NCBI GenBank assembly: GCA_934169535.1
Contig: CAKPOC010000013.1
Coordinates: forward strand, 1 to 20,659
DNA from: an uncultured Clostridia bacterium
Lineage (GTDB): Bacteria > Bacillota > Clostridia > TANB77 > CAG-508
Reading direction: 5' to 3'
Length of the DNA stretch: 20,659 nucleotides
A model generated the notes under the pieces. That model made no database searches and was not told the origin of the DNA. It saw only the letters and a program-made list of their open reading frames with translations. Positions 1-6,890 of this stretch are shown here, piece by piece. Positions within the stretch are counted from its first letter, which is position 1. The number at the start of each line of letters is the position of its first letter. The position numbers and the translations under genes were made by a program.

Positions 1-585
1 AAGCAGGCTTGCCCCTACTGCTAACAAATAGCTTCTTTTATTTTCATTTAAAATAATATATAGTCCTTCAAATATCATTGGCAAAAATATAAATGAAGTA
101 AGCTCTGCCACTGCCATTCTAATGTACATATCAGTTAATCTATATGGTGCAAAAATATAGAATATAGCTGCTAATATTGCAATATTACTTTTGGTTTCTT
201 CATTATCAATTTTTTGCTTTTGTAAAAGTTTTAACACACATTTATACATAGTAAAGCCAGATAAATATGTTACTAAAAATAAAAAAACTTTTAATATGCT
301 TTCAAAATTTAAATTAAATATTTTTAAAAGTAGCGGTAAAAATGCTGTAAGTGGGCTATAAAATAAATTCCAAGAATAGCCAAAATTGTTAAGCTCACCT
401 GACATTATCATTGGTAAAAACTGCTTTTGGCTTAGTGTTTGCCATGTTCTAATTAGTCTACAAACGTGCTGAACTCCATCATCCTGATAAAGATTTAAAT
501 TTTTGAATAGAAGCGGAATGCTAACGATTATTGCTACTATTAATATAATTAAATAAAGTTTATATTTTTTAAATTTGTTTTTCAT
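1..585 (-). CDS. Polytopic membrane protein, PTPS-related/YfhO-like (C-terminus cut by window edge)
   Basis: An open frame runs from an ATG at 585 to the window edge, giving 195 codons with no stop. An AGGAAGG ribosome binding site sits just upstream. The N-terminus has one clear membrane segment (about residues 10-27) after a lysine-rich cytoplasmic start, then an extracytoplasmic loop, then further hydrophobic segments (about 80-95, 102-115, 140-150). The motif APYRLTDMYIRMAVAEL near residue 150 resembles the conserved YxLxDxYxRxAxxE segment of the 6-pyruvoyl-tetrahydropterin-synthase-related membrane domain found in large YfhO/GT-C-like proteins. Those are usually 500-900 residues and are thought to act at the membrane on glycan or lipid-linked sugars, but most are uncharacterised. 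The family is inferred from the motif and topology; the substrate is unknown. Confidence 0.7.
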   Translation of the reverse strand, partial: MKNKFKKYKLYLIILIVAIIVSIPLLFKNLNLYQDDGVQHVCRLIRTWQTLSQKQFLPMIMSGELNNFGYSWNLFYSPLTAFLPLLLKIFNLNFESILKVFLFLVTYLSGFTMYKCVLKLLQKQKIDNEETKSNIAILAAIFYIFAPYRLTDMYIRMAVAELTSFIFLPMIFEGLYIILNENKRSYLLAVGASLL

Positions 586-613
586 AAGAAAACCTTCCTA
601 AATATTTTTATAA

Positions 614-642
614 ATTATAGCATTTGATAAAAAAAATAACAA
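614..642 (-). promoter_or_regulatory. Promoter of the membrane protein gene
   Basis: On the minus strand TTGTTA (637-642) and TATAAT (614-619) are separated by 17 nt, and TGC directly precedes the -10 (extended -10). The -35 and the spacer coincide with the stem and T-run of the rpmF terminator. Confidence 0.6.
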
Positions 643-664
643 TACCGGCTTTCACAGTATTGTT
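629..664 (-). terminator. Intrinsic terminator of rpmF
   Basis: On the minus strand an 8-bp perfect stem (638-645 paired with 657-664) with an 11-nt loop is followed by A and eight T residues (629-636). It lies 43 nt past the rpmF stop codon. Confidence 0.8.
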
Positions 665-706
665 ACGAAAATTTTTTTAACTTATAGTACATTTATGGGT
701 TTATAA

Positions 707-892
707 TTATTCCTCTGTATTAACTGCAACTACCTTTTTGCCATCATAGTATCCACAGCTTGGGCATACTCTATGTTGCATCATTTTTTCATGGCAATGT
801 GGGCATTCTACTAAGTTTTTGTTTTCTAATTTCCATGTTGATCTTCTTAATCCTGTTCTTGCTTTTGACCATCTTCTTTTTGGTTGTGCCAT
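707..892 (-). CDS. rpmF: 50S ribosomal protein L32
   Basis: This 61-residue protein is a component of the large ribosomal subunit. It begins MAQPKRRWSKART, matching the basic N-terminus typical of L32, and carries a zinc ribbon with CPHCH and CPSC pairs (about residues 30-33 and 43-46), so it is the zinc-binding (C+) form. The ATG at 892 is preceded by GAGGAGGG. The gene has its own consensus promoter and terminator and appears monocistronic. Its usual partner in Firmicutes, a yceD-like DUF177 gene, is not next to it; upstream is instead a COG0523 metallochaperone GTPase. No terminator is visible between that gene and the rpmF promoter, so some read-through is possible. Confidence 0.97.
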   Translation of the reverse strand: MAQPKRRWSKARTGLRRSTWKLENKNLVECPHCHEKMMQHRVCPSCGYYDGKKVVAVNTEE

Positions 893-952
893 TTTTATTC
901 CCTCCTCGCTTATTTTGGCTTATGTATATATTTTGTTATATATCTAGTTTAA

Positions 953-980
953 TACGCACGCAACCGCTTGTGGCCACGTA
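953..980 (-). promoter_or_regulatory. rpmF: GC-rich structured leader at the 5' end of the rpmF transcript
   Basis: The transcript predicted from the promoter begins near 981, and its first 28 nt are strikingly GC-rich against AT-rich surroundings. The ends of the segment pair (TACGTG with TGCGTA, allowing two G-U pairs) around a small inner stem (CAA/TTG). It could be an RNA-stabilising hairpin or an autoregulatory leader. I do not recognise a named ribosomal leader family. Confidence 0.4.
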
Positions 981-987
981 CTTTAGA

Positions 988-1016
988 ATTATACTATCTT
1001 TTAGTGTGTTTGTCAA
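988..1016 (-). promoter_or_regulatory. rpmF: Perfect-consensus SigA promoter of rpmF
   Basis: On the minus strand TTGACA (1011-1016), a 17-nt spacer and TATAAT (988-993) match the housekeeping consensus exactly. The predicted leader is about 90 nt. The -35 lies only 22 nt beyond the stop codon of the upstream GTPase gene. Confidence 0.9.
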
Positions 1017-1037
1017 TAGAAATCGCTTTATTTTCTA

Positions 1038-2174
1038 TTATTCTTCTAAACAACTATCTAAATCTTTTATTATTTGCTCCTTATTCATGTTTTGACCTAT
1101 AAATACAAGCTTTATAACTCTATCTCCATATTTTTCATCCCAGTCATTTGCAAGGTCTGGTTCTTGAGCTAAAATTTGTTCTTGCTCTTTTTTAGAAAAA
1201 GATGCAACCCATTCCCCTGATTGATAAGCTTGTACTTGTTTTCCTGCTTGTTCAAAAACATATGTTGCTTCTGGCTCATCTTTAAACCATAATACACCTT
1301 TACATCTTATTATATTTTTTGGCATATTACAAGCAAATTTGTCGAATTTATCTCTATTAAATGGTGCTCTTCTATAGTATGCAAATGTTCCTATACCATA
1401 CTCTTCTGTTTCGCCTTCTGGCTCATCTTCTTCATTGTCTGTTCTATTTAATTCTTCAATCCATCCTGCAGAACTTGCAGCTTCATCAAAATCAAAAGCA
1501 TTTGTATTTAGTATTTTATCCACATCAACTTTGCCATAATTTGTTTCTATTATTTCTGCTTTTGGTTGTAATTTTCTGATTATTAATTTTATTTTTTCTA
1601 GCTCTTCTTTTGAAATGCTATCTACTTTATTTAAGATTATTTTATTGCAAAATTCTATTTGTTGTATTAAAAGATTTTCTATGTCTTCGTCTTCTATTTT
1701 TTCTTTTACTAAATCTTTTCCACAACAGAATTCATCTCTTAATCTTAAAGAGTCTACAACTGTTACAACATTATCTAGTCTGCATATTTTAGGTAATCCA
1801 TATTGCTCTGTTTGTTCTGATAATACTGTTATTGTTTGAGCAATTGGAAGTGGTTCACATATTCCACTTGCTTCAATTAAAATATAATCAAATTTTTTTG
1901 TAGCAATTAGATCTACTATTTGTTGCATTAAATTTGTTTTTAGTGTGCAGCAAATACATCCATTTTGAAGCGGAACTAGACTTGAGTCTTCCTCTTGAAC
2001 TACTCCACCTTTTCCTATTAAATCTGCATCTATATTAATTTCACCAATATCATTAACAATTACAGCTACTTTATAGCCTTTTTGGTTAGATAATACATGG
2101 TTTATTAATGTTGTTTTTCCCGCACCTAAATAGCCTGTTAGAACAGTTATTGGCGTTACTTTTAATTTTTCCAT
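1038..2174 (-). CDS. COG0523 (CobW/ZNG-like) metallochaperone GTPase
   Basis: This 378-residue G3E-family GTPase has a P-loop GYLGAGKTT (14-22), the family metal-binding CXCC motif as CICC (73-76), and an NKVD base-recognition motif near residue 180. A CobW C-terminal domain follows a strongly acidic linker (NEEDEPEGETEE). COG0523 proteins use GTP hydrolysis to load metals, commonly zinc or cobalt, onto client proteins in the cytoplasm. The ATG is adjacent to the stop codon of the upstream TSCPD gene, and its GAGGAA ribosome binding site lies inside that gene, so the two are translationally coupled. The partner metal and client are not given by sequence. Zinc is the most common metal for the family, and a zinc-ribbon L32 gene lies just downstream, but that link is inference. 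Confidence 0.9.
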   Translation of the reverse strand: MEKLKVTPITVLTGYLGAGKTTLINHVLSNQKGYKVAVIVNDIGEINIDADLIGKGGVVQEEDSSLVPLQNGCICCTLKTNLMQQIVDLIATKKFDYILIEASGICEPLPIAQTITVLSEQTEQYGLPKICRLDNVVTVVDSLRLRDEFCCGKDLVKEKIEDEDIENLLIQQIEFCNKIILNKVDSISKEELEKIKLIIRKLQPKAEIIETNYGKVDVDKILNTNAFDFDEAASSAGWIEELNRTDNEEDEPEGETEEYGIGTFAYYRRAPFNRDKFDKFACNMPKNIIRCKGVLWFKDEPEATYVFEQAGKQVQAYQSGEWVASFSKKEQEQILAQEPDLANDWDEKYGDRVIKLVFIGQNMNKEQIIKDLDSCLEE

Positions 2175-2432
2175 TTATTTGTTTTCCTCCTCATATGCTT
2201 TTTTTATTGCTCTTACTAATTGGTCTGCACAAGAAGTTCCTTTACCTTGGCAATCAATTCCGCCTATTTTCCTTTCTATTTCTTCTACTGTCATTCCTTC
2301 TACAAGTCTTGGTATTGCCTGTAAATTTCCTGGACATCCACCAAAAAATTTTACATTTGTTACAACATTCCCTGTAAGTGTAAATTTTATTATTCTAGAA
2401 CAAGTCCCTTCTGTTTGATATGTGTATTCCAT
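2175..2432 (-). CDS. Small TSCPD-domain protein (TIGR03905-like)
   Basis: This 85-residue cytoplasmic protein matches the TSCPD domain, named for a motif seen here as GTSCADQL near the C-terminus. Four cysteines (C11, C33, C60, C67) lie in conserved contexts: GTCS, GGCPGNL, IDCQG and TSCAD. The same domain occurs at the C-terminus of some class II ribonucleotide reductases, and stand-alone copies are common in Clostridia with unproven function. The ATG at 2432 follows AGGAGGAAATAATT. The gene is the first of a two-gene operon with a COG0523 GTPase, directly abutting it. The cysteine set suggests metal or redox chemistry, so it could be a client of that GTPase; this is inference from context. 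Confidence 0.85.
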   Translation of the reverse strand: MEYTYQTEGTCSRIIKFTLTGNVVTNVKFFGGCPGNLQAIPRLVEGMTVEEIERKIGGIDCQGKGTSCADQLVRAIKKAYEEENK

Positions 2433-2458
2433 AATTATTTCCTCCTAAATCCTTATAT

Positions 2459-2487
2459 ATTATAACAAAAATCTAGGACTATGTAAA
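2459..2487 (-). promoter_or_regulatory. Promoter of the TSCPD-GTPase operon
   Basis: On the minus strand TTTACA (2482-2487), 17 nt, then TATAAT (2459-2464), 27 nt before the TSCPD start codon. The -35 lies in the loop of the upstream gene's terminator. Confidence 0.7.
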
Positions 2488-2498
2488 TAATCCTAGAT
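2465..2498 (-). terminator. Intrinsic terminator of the MMPL exporter gene
   Basis: An 8-bp perfect stem, ATCTAGGA with TCCTAGAT (2471-2478 and 2491-2498), has a 12-nt loop and is followed on the minus strand by TTTTT. It starts 7 nt past the exporter's stop codon and overlaps the next promoter. Confidence 0.75.
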
Positions 2499-2505
2499 CT
2501 ATATT

Positions 2506-5500
2506 TTATTTCTTTTTGATAATAAATTTATCAAATGCAGAAAGTACTGCTGGCAATAATATAATAATTAGTATTGCAGAGCATAATGTTCCTGCCGAAA
2601 TTGTTCTACAAATCATTGCTGCAATTGCAGAAGCAAATTTTCCTACTATTAATGTTACAAGTATTAAAATTGATGCAGAAGTTACTATTGTGTGAATTGA
2701 CTTGTTATATGAGTTTATTATTGCTTCTTTAATACCCATAGTTTTTCTATGTTCTAGATAATATGAAGTATAAACAATTGCATAGTCTATTGTTGCACCC
2801 ATTAATATACTTTGTACTATTAATAGAGCTATAAAGTATACAGGATCTCCTGATAATGATAAGAATCCCATTGTCATATATACTGCACATTGTATAGTTA
2901 AAACTAATATTAACGGTATTAATATTGATTTAAATGTTATAGCAACAACTACAAATATTGCAACCATTGTAAGAATTGTTATAAAGTTTAGCTCTCCTGC
3001 AAAGCTTTGGCTCATTTCATATGCCATTGGGGAATCTCCAATTATATATGCTTGTATTCCATTTTCATTAAACCAATCTTTAACTCTTTGAATAAAGTTT
3101 TGTGTGTCTTCATATTCCATTCCAAAGTCAGTATTTAATACTATTCTTGAATTTGAATCTCCTATAAGCAAATTTTTTGCATCTGCTACTGTAGTTTTAG
3201 CATCTATAATTTGCTGTTTCATGTCATCTTCAATAAAATCATCAAATCTTGAATTTGTTAAAATATCGTTATTTATAAAGTCTACAAATTTTTCTATTGT
3301 CATTGTCCAATTTTCATCATATTCGGTTTCACTGCCATAGTATATATATAATAAATCAATAGTATTTTTATCTATATTATCGGCAAGTTTTGATAATTTG
3401 TTAAATAAATCTTCTTTATTATATTTTGTATCAGTATTTGCCATAATATCGCTTATTGCTTCTAGTTTAGATTTTGAAGAATCATCTATTTTGCTTGAAT
3501 AATCGGCATTTGTAACAACATCACTTAGTATAAATGATACCATGTTGTTTAAGCTTATTATGTGGTTTGCCTCATCTATTTTGTAGCTATACAAACCATA
3601 TAATAAATTTATTTTTTCTTCTTCCATTCCTAAGAAATTAGAAAGTTCACTATTTGTATATTTTGTATTATTTTTTGCACTTGTCATTATTTTATTTACT
3701 AAATTTAAGTTTGCAATTACTTCACTGTTCATGCTTGCTGCAAGCTTTTCGTCAGATTTATGTGCTAACACAAAATTTACAAATTCATATGGTGTTAGTG
3801 CTATTGGTGTATTTGTTTGTTCATATAATGAATATATTTCTTTTGCCATATTTTCATCTATTGAAACAAATTTTGCAAGTTCTGCATATGTGTATTGTAC
3901 ATTATTTTTACTGCTATTTATTATTTCATAAGCAAGTTTTAAAGTTTGCACTGTTTTTGCATCTAGACTTCCACTTATTTGTTCATTAGAAAGAACTATT
4001 GTTATAAATTCATATGGTGATGCAGTTAGCTTTTGAGTTGCTTGATAATTCATTAACAATAATGAATTTGCCATATTTTCATCTATCCCAAAAGTTTGTG
4101 CAATTTGAGTGGCATTCATTTGCTTATCATAAAATTCCTCATCACTGTATGTTTTTAGTATTTCTAAACTTTTTATTGTTTCTTCTGTAAGTAGACTTGA
4201 ATAGCTACTATTTCCTGCTACATTTGTTAATACAAAGTTTGCAAATTCATTTAATGATAATTTTGTATTTACATCATTTTTGCTTATATAATATGTGTAT
4301 AAAGCATTTGTAGTTTCTTTATCCATTCCAAATACTTCTGCCATTTGTGCTGCTGTAAGTTTATTATTTATAGTATTATTGTTAGAATATTTTTCTAATT
4401 GTTTTAAACTTTGTTTTGCATCATCTGAAACATAGCTTGCATATTTTGAAGGAAGAACTTCTTCATTCATAAATTTTACAAACTCATTTAAGCTTAATTT
4501 AACATCATTATTTTTTGAACTATATAATACTAATATGTCTTCAACATCTTCTTCATTTATTTCCAAAATATTGGCAATTTCAGAAGCGGTTCTTTGCTTG
4601 TTTACTTCCTCACTTGAAGTAAAGTTTGCAAGTCTAGCAATGTTTGCACGAGTTTCGTCATCTAACACCTCGCTCATTTTTTCATTATTATATACATTTG
4701 ATTGTACAAATCTTACAAATTCATTAAATGACATTGTGTTATTTTCAGCTCTATTATAGTAGTTATAGTAAATTATTTTTAATAAATAATCTTCTACTGT
4801 TACATCTTCGCCTAAATCTGCAAATTTAGCATTTAAGTCTTGATATTTTAAGTTTTGGTTTATTGTGTTGCTATATGCTAAAACTTTGGTAATTTTCTCT
4901 TCTTTTTCTAACTCAGAAACAAGGTTTGCAATTTTTTCTTCATCATCTTTATTATATATAATTGCCATTTGATTGTTAGTTCCAAAAATTGTTTCAACCT
5001 CGTCATTTTCAGATCCTGTATACTCAATTTTTAAGTTTCCTTGTAAGAAATAACTTCCAACAAATGCAAGTATAAATACTGGAACTGCTACAAAACGTAG
5101 CTTATAGCAAACTTTTCCTAAACCATCTAACTTGAAAACTGGTACCTTTTTTTGAGTTTTTGTAATTAATTTATCACACATTAATATAAGTGCTGGTAGT
5201 ACACAGAAAATTGTAAGTAAGCTAAATAGTACTCCTTTTGCTAAAACAAATCCTAAGTCTTTTCCTATTGTGAAGCTCATAAATACTAAAGCTAGAAGTC
5301 CTACAATTGTTGTAACTGAGCTACTAGAAATTGAAGCAAAAGCATGATATAAAGCTTCCTTCATTGCTTTAACATTATCTTTTTCAGTTTTCTTTTCTTG
5401 AACATATCTATTCATTAACATTATTGAATAGTCCATTGATAATGCCATTTGCAATATTGCGCAAATTGATTCAGTAATGTTTGAAATAGATTTAAACATT

Positions 5501-6096
5501 ATGTTTGTTCCTTTATTTAAAACAACTGCCATTAATATTGCAAATAAAAATAGAAATGGTTCTACATAAGAATCACACATTATAATTAATATTACTAACG
5601 CACAAGCTACTGCAAGTACTATTATCCAAGTGTGTAAAACAGGTTTGTTATATTGTGATACATCTCCATTTGTATCAAAGCTATATTCCTTGTATTTTGT
5701 AGTAATCTCTTTATATACCTGTTTTGCCACATCTGAATCTGCTTCTGCATCTACAGTAATTTTATATAAGGTATGATTATCTATGTTGTATTCTTCAGTG
5801 TCGTCATAGTCTACTTCCTTTACATTTGGAACCGACTTTAAATACTCATAGATTTCTTGTTTTTCATCTTGTGGTAAATCATTAAACATTATATTTAACG
5901 AACTTGTGGTTGTTTCAAATTCATCTTCCATTATATCCATGCCAATTCTTGTTTCAGAATCGCTTGGTAGATATTTTGCAATATCATAATTAATTTTTAC
6001 TTTTTGAGAAATGATCCCACAGACAATAGTTAAAATTATAAATATAGTTAACACTATATATCTTTTGTCTATTATAAAATCTGTTATCTTTTTCAA
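2506..6096 (-). CDS. MMPL/RND-superfamily exporter with a repeat-rich extracytoplasmic loop
   Basis: This 1196-residue inner-membrane transporter has the two-half layout of MMPL/RND permeases. TM1 is at about 12-32, then a short outer loop, TM2-6 (about 154-312), TM7 (about 335-352), a very long second outer loop (about 353-1033), and TM8-12 (about 1036-1190). Each half has a DY motif in its fourth-helix region: DYSIMLMNRY (222-231) and IDYAIVYTSYY (about 1103-1113), as expected for the proton relay. The second loop is some 500 residues longer than in a typical MMPL protein because of tandem repeats. The start is a TTG at 6096, preceded by AAGGA at 7 nt spacing. Divergence from a TetR gene suggests repression by that regulator. 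The substrate is unknown; lipids, peptides or toxic amphiphiles are plausible for the family. Confidence 0.88.
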   Translation of the reverse strand: MKKITDFIIDKRYIVLTIFIILTIVCGIISQKVKINYDIAKYLPSDSETRIGMDIMEDEFETTTSSLNIMFNDLPQDEKQEIYEYLKSVPNVKEVDYDDTEEYNIDNHTLYKITVDAEADSDVAKQVYKEITTKYKEYSFDTNGDVSQYNKPVLHTWIIVLAVACALVILIIMCDSYVEPFLFLFAILMAVVLNKGTNIMFKSISNITESICAILQMALSMDYSIMLMNRYVQEKKTEKDNVKAMKEALYHAFASISSSSVTTIVGLLALVFMSFTIGKDLGFVLAKGVLFSLLTIFCVLPALILMCDKLITKTQKKVPVFKLDGLGKVCYKLRFVAVPVFILAFVGSYFLQGNLKIEYTGSENDEVETIFGTNNQMAIIYNKDDEEKIANLVSELEKEEKITKVLAYSNTINQNLKYQDLNAKFADLGEDVTVEDYLLKIIYYNYYNRAENNTMSFNEFVRFVQSNVYNNEKMSEVLDDETRANIARLANFTSSEEVNKQRTASEIANILEINEEDVEDILVLYSSKNNDVKLSLNEFVKFMNEEVLPSKYASYVSDDAKQSLKQLEKYSNNNTINNKLTAAQMAEVFGMDKETTNALYTYYISKNDVNTKLSLNEFANFVLTNVAGNSSYSSLLTEETIKSLEILKTYSDEEFYDKQMNATQIAQTFGIDENMANSLLLMNYQATQKLTASPYEFITIVLSNEQISGSLDAKTVQTLKLAYEIINSSKNNVQYTYAELAKFVSIDENMAKEIYSLYEQTNTPIALTPYEFVNFVLAHKSDEKLAASMNSEVIANLNLVNKIMTSAKNNTKYTNSELSNFLGMEEEKINLLYGLYSYKIDEANHIISLNNMVSFILSDVVTNADYSSKIDDSSKSKLEAISDIMANTDTKYNKEDLFNKLSKLADNIDKNTIDLLYIYYGSETEYDENWTMTIEKFVDFINNDILTNSRFDDFIEDDMKQQIIDAKTTVADAKNLLIGDSNSRIVLNTDFGMEYEDTQNFIQRVKDWFNENGIQAYIIGDSPMAYEMSQSFAGELNFITILTMVAIFVVVAITFKSILIPLILVLTIQCAVYMTMGFLSLSGDPVYFIALLIVQSILMGATIDYAIVYTSYYLEHRKTMGIKEAIINSYNKSIHTIVTSASILILVTLIVGKFASAIAAMICRTISAGTLCSAILIIILLPAVLSAFDKFIIKKK
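3202..4791 (-). repeat. Seven protein repeats of about 79 residues within the MMPL exporter loop
   Basis: Residues about 436-965 consist of repeated units with the pattern LYxYY, a short polar loop, (L/M)SxNEFVxFV, a variable stretch, then T/N-rich AxxFGIDExxxxLY. The EF positions (or equivalents) fall at residues 460, 539, 618, 697, 772, 852 and 937, so spacing is 79, 79, 79, 75, 80 and 85. The repeats are diverged at protein level, so this is an old expansion rather than a recent DNA duplication. The helix-loop-helix look with an LSxNEF exit helix is reminiscent of EF-hands, but the full set of calcium ligands is not present. Confidence 0.8.
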
Positions 6097-6138
6097 ATTT
6101 AGTTCCTTCTTTCTTTTAATTTTCGCTTACATTTTAAT

Positions 6139-6167
6139 ATTATACTACATTTTTTTAGCAAATAGAA
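6139..6167 (-). promoter_or_regulatory. Promoter of the MMPL exporter gene
   Basis: On the minus strand TATAAT (6139-6144) lies 17 nt from a weak -35, TTCTAT (6162-6167), and 42 nt before the TTG start. The -35 overlaps a 12-bp inverted repeat, suggesting regulated access. Confidence 0.5.
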
Positions 6168-6184
6168 GTATAATTTGCTAAAAA
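6152..6184. repeat. Perfect 12-bp inverted repeat over the exporter promoter
   Basis: TTTTTAGCAAAT (6152-6163) and ATTTGCTAAAAA (6173-6184) are perfect inverted copies separated by 9 nt. Lying upstream of both divergent genes it cannot serve as a terminator for either, so an operator role is more likely. Confidence 0.55.
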
Positions 6185-6185
6185 C

Positions 6186-6202
6186 TGTATGAATTTGTAC
6201 AC
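6186..6202 (-). promoter_or_regulatory. Candidate TetR operator, site 1
   Basis: Read on the minus strand this is GTGTACAAATTCATACA. It matches 15 of 17 bases of a second site at 6264-6280 on the opposite strand. Its form TGTnnnnAATTnnnnACA is partly palindromic, as expected for a dimeric repressor. It lies just upstream of the exporter promoter. Confidence 0.5.
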
Positions 6203-6220
6203 ATGTATGTATATTGTCTA

Positions 6221-6249
6221 TTTCTTTTTCTTGGAACCTGTGCTATAAT
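6221..6249 (+). promoter_or_regulatory. Extended -10 promoter of the TetR gene
   Basis: TGCTATAAT at 6241-6249 is an extended -10. The -35 at 17 nt (TTTCTT, 6221-6226) is poor, which is acceptable with an extended -10. Transcription should start near 6256, just ahead of operator site 2. Confidence 0.55.
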
Positions 6250-6263
6250 AATAAAAGATGATG

Positions 6264-6280
6264 GTGTCTAAATTCATACA
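6264..6280 (+). promoter_or_regulatory. Candidate TetR operator, site 2
   Basis: GTGTCTAAATTCATACA matches site 1 at 15 of 17 positions. It forms the core of a 22-bp imperfect palindrome at 6262-6283 with TGGTGT and ACACCA arms (9 of 11 positions paired). It lies at the start of the predicted TetR transcript, before the start codon, a position suited to autorepression. Confidence 0.55.
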
Positions 6281-6308
6281 CCAAGTAAAAAGAAAGGATT
6301 TTTTTAGT

Positions 6309-6863
6309 ATGAAAGTTCAAGGTGCAAACTCTTCTTCTAGGAAGACAAGAAGTTTAATTAAAAAAGCTTTTGCTGAAATTATAAACGAAAAAAAGTCGCT
6401 TAGCAAAGTTACTGTAACCGAAATTGTAAAGCGTGCAGATATTACAAGGAGTACTTTTTACACTCATTATGATGATATATATGATGTTGCAAAAGACTAC
6501 CAAATAGAAACAATTAAGCTTTTAATTAGTGATGATTTAGTTCTTCACTCTAAAGAAGAAATTGAAAAATATTTTGATGATATTATAGAATGTTTAAAAG
6601 AAAATGAAAATACTTACAAAATGCTACTTGCAGCAGATGAAAGTCTTTATTTTTTAAAAAAGATGAGTGACACTGGTGTAGAAAAATTATATCTTGTTTT
6701 AAAAGATATTTATCCCAACAGCAAATATTTAAAACTTTCAATTTCATTTTTTATGGATGGAATTGTTGATGAACTTGTAAAATATTTTAGAAATAGTTCT
6801 AAATACTCATTAGACGAATTGCTTGTAACTGTAAAAACAATATTTAATAGAATTTTTGTATAA
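6309..6863 (+). CDS. TetR/AcrR-family transcriptional repressor
   Basis: The protein is 184 residues from the ATG at 6309, chosen because AGAAAGGA lies 10 nt upstream. An in-frame ATG at 6258 would add 17 residues but lacks a ribosome binding site and would sit at the transcription start over operator site 2. The N-terminal third is a TetR helix-turn-helix: a helix RSLIKKAFAEII, then VTVTEIVKRADITRSTFYTH with the family's TFYxH/YF recognition motif. The C-terminal half is all-helical and resembles the ligand-binding and dimer domain of Firmicutes TetR proteins. Divergent placement beside an MMPL exporter fits a local drug- or lipid-responsive repressor; the ligand is unknown. The gene ends at a shared terminator with the convergent ectB. 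Confidence 0.9.
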   Translation: MKVQGANSSSRKTRSLIKKAFAEIINEKKSLSKVTVTEIVKRADITRSTFYTHYDDIYDVAKDYQIETIKLLISDDLVLHSKEEIEKYFDDIIECLKENENTYKMLLAADESLYFLKKMSDTGVEKLYLVLKDIYPNSKYLKLSISFFMDGIVDELVKYFRNSSKYSLDELLVTVKTIFNRIFV

Positions 6864-6865
6864 AA

Positions 6866-6890
6866 AGCACCCCCTAAAATAGGGGGTGTT
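6866..6890. terminator. Bidirectional terminator between the TetR gene and ectB
   Basis: CACCCCCT (6868-6875) and AGGGGGTG (6881-6888) form a perfect stem with a 5-nt loop, extended by A-T and G-U pairs. On the minus strand it is followed by CTTTTTA, a good U-tract for ectB. In the plus direction the tract is weaker. The ectB stop codon lies in the foot of the stem. Confidence 0.85.

Noticed and set aside
760..1095. 111-codon plus-strand frame across rpmF and its promoter
   Set aside because: It runs through rpmF in antisense and through a perfect minus-strand promoter. The translation is a string of Phe/Leu/Ile with no family features.
3654..3989. 111-codon plus-strand frame opposite the exporter gene
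   Set aside because: It is antisense to the clear repeat region of the exporter, with hydrophobic low-complexity translation and no start signal.
3202..4791. Calcium-binding EF-hand array in the exporter loop
   Set aside because: The LSxNEF exit helix is suggestive, but the loops do not carry the regular D-x-[DN]-x-[DN]-G ligand set, so calcium binding is not claimed.
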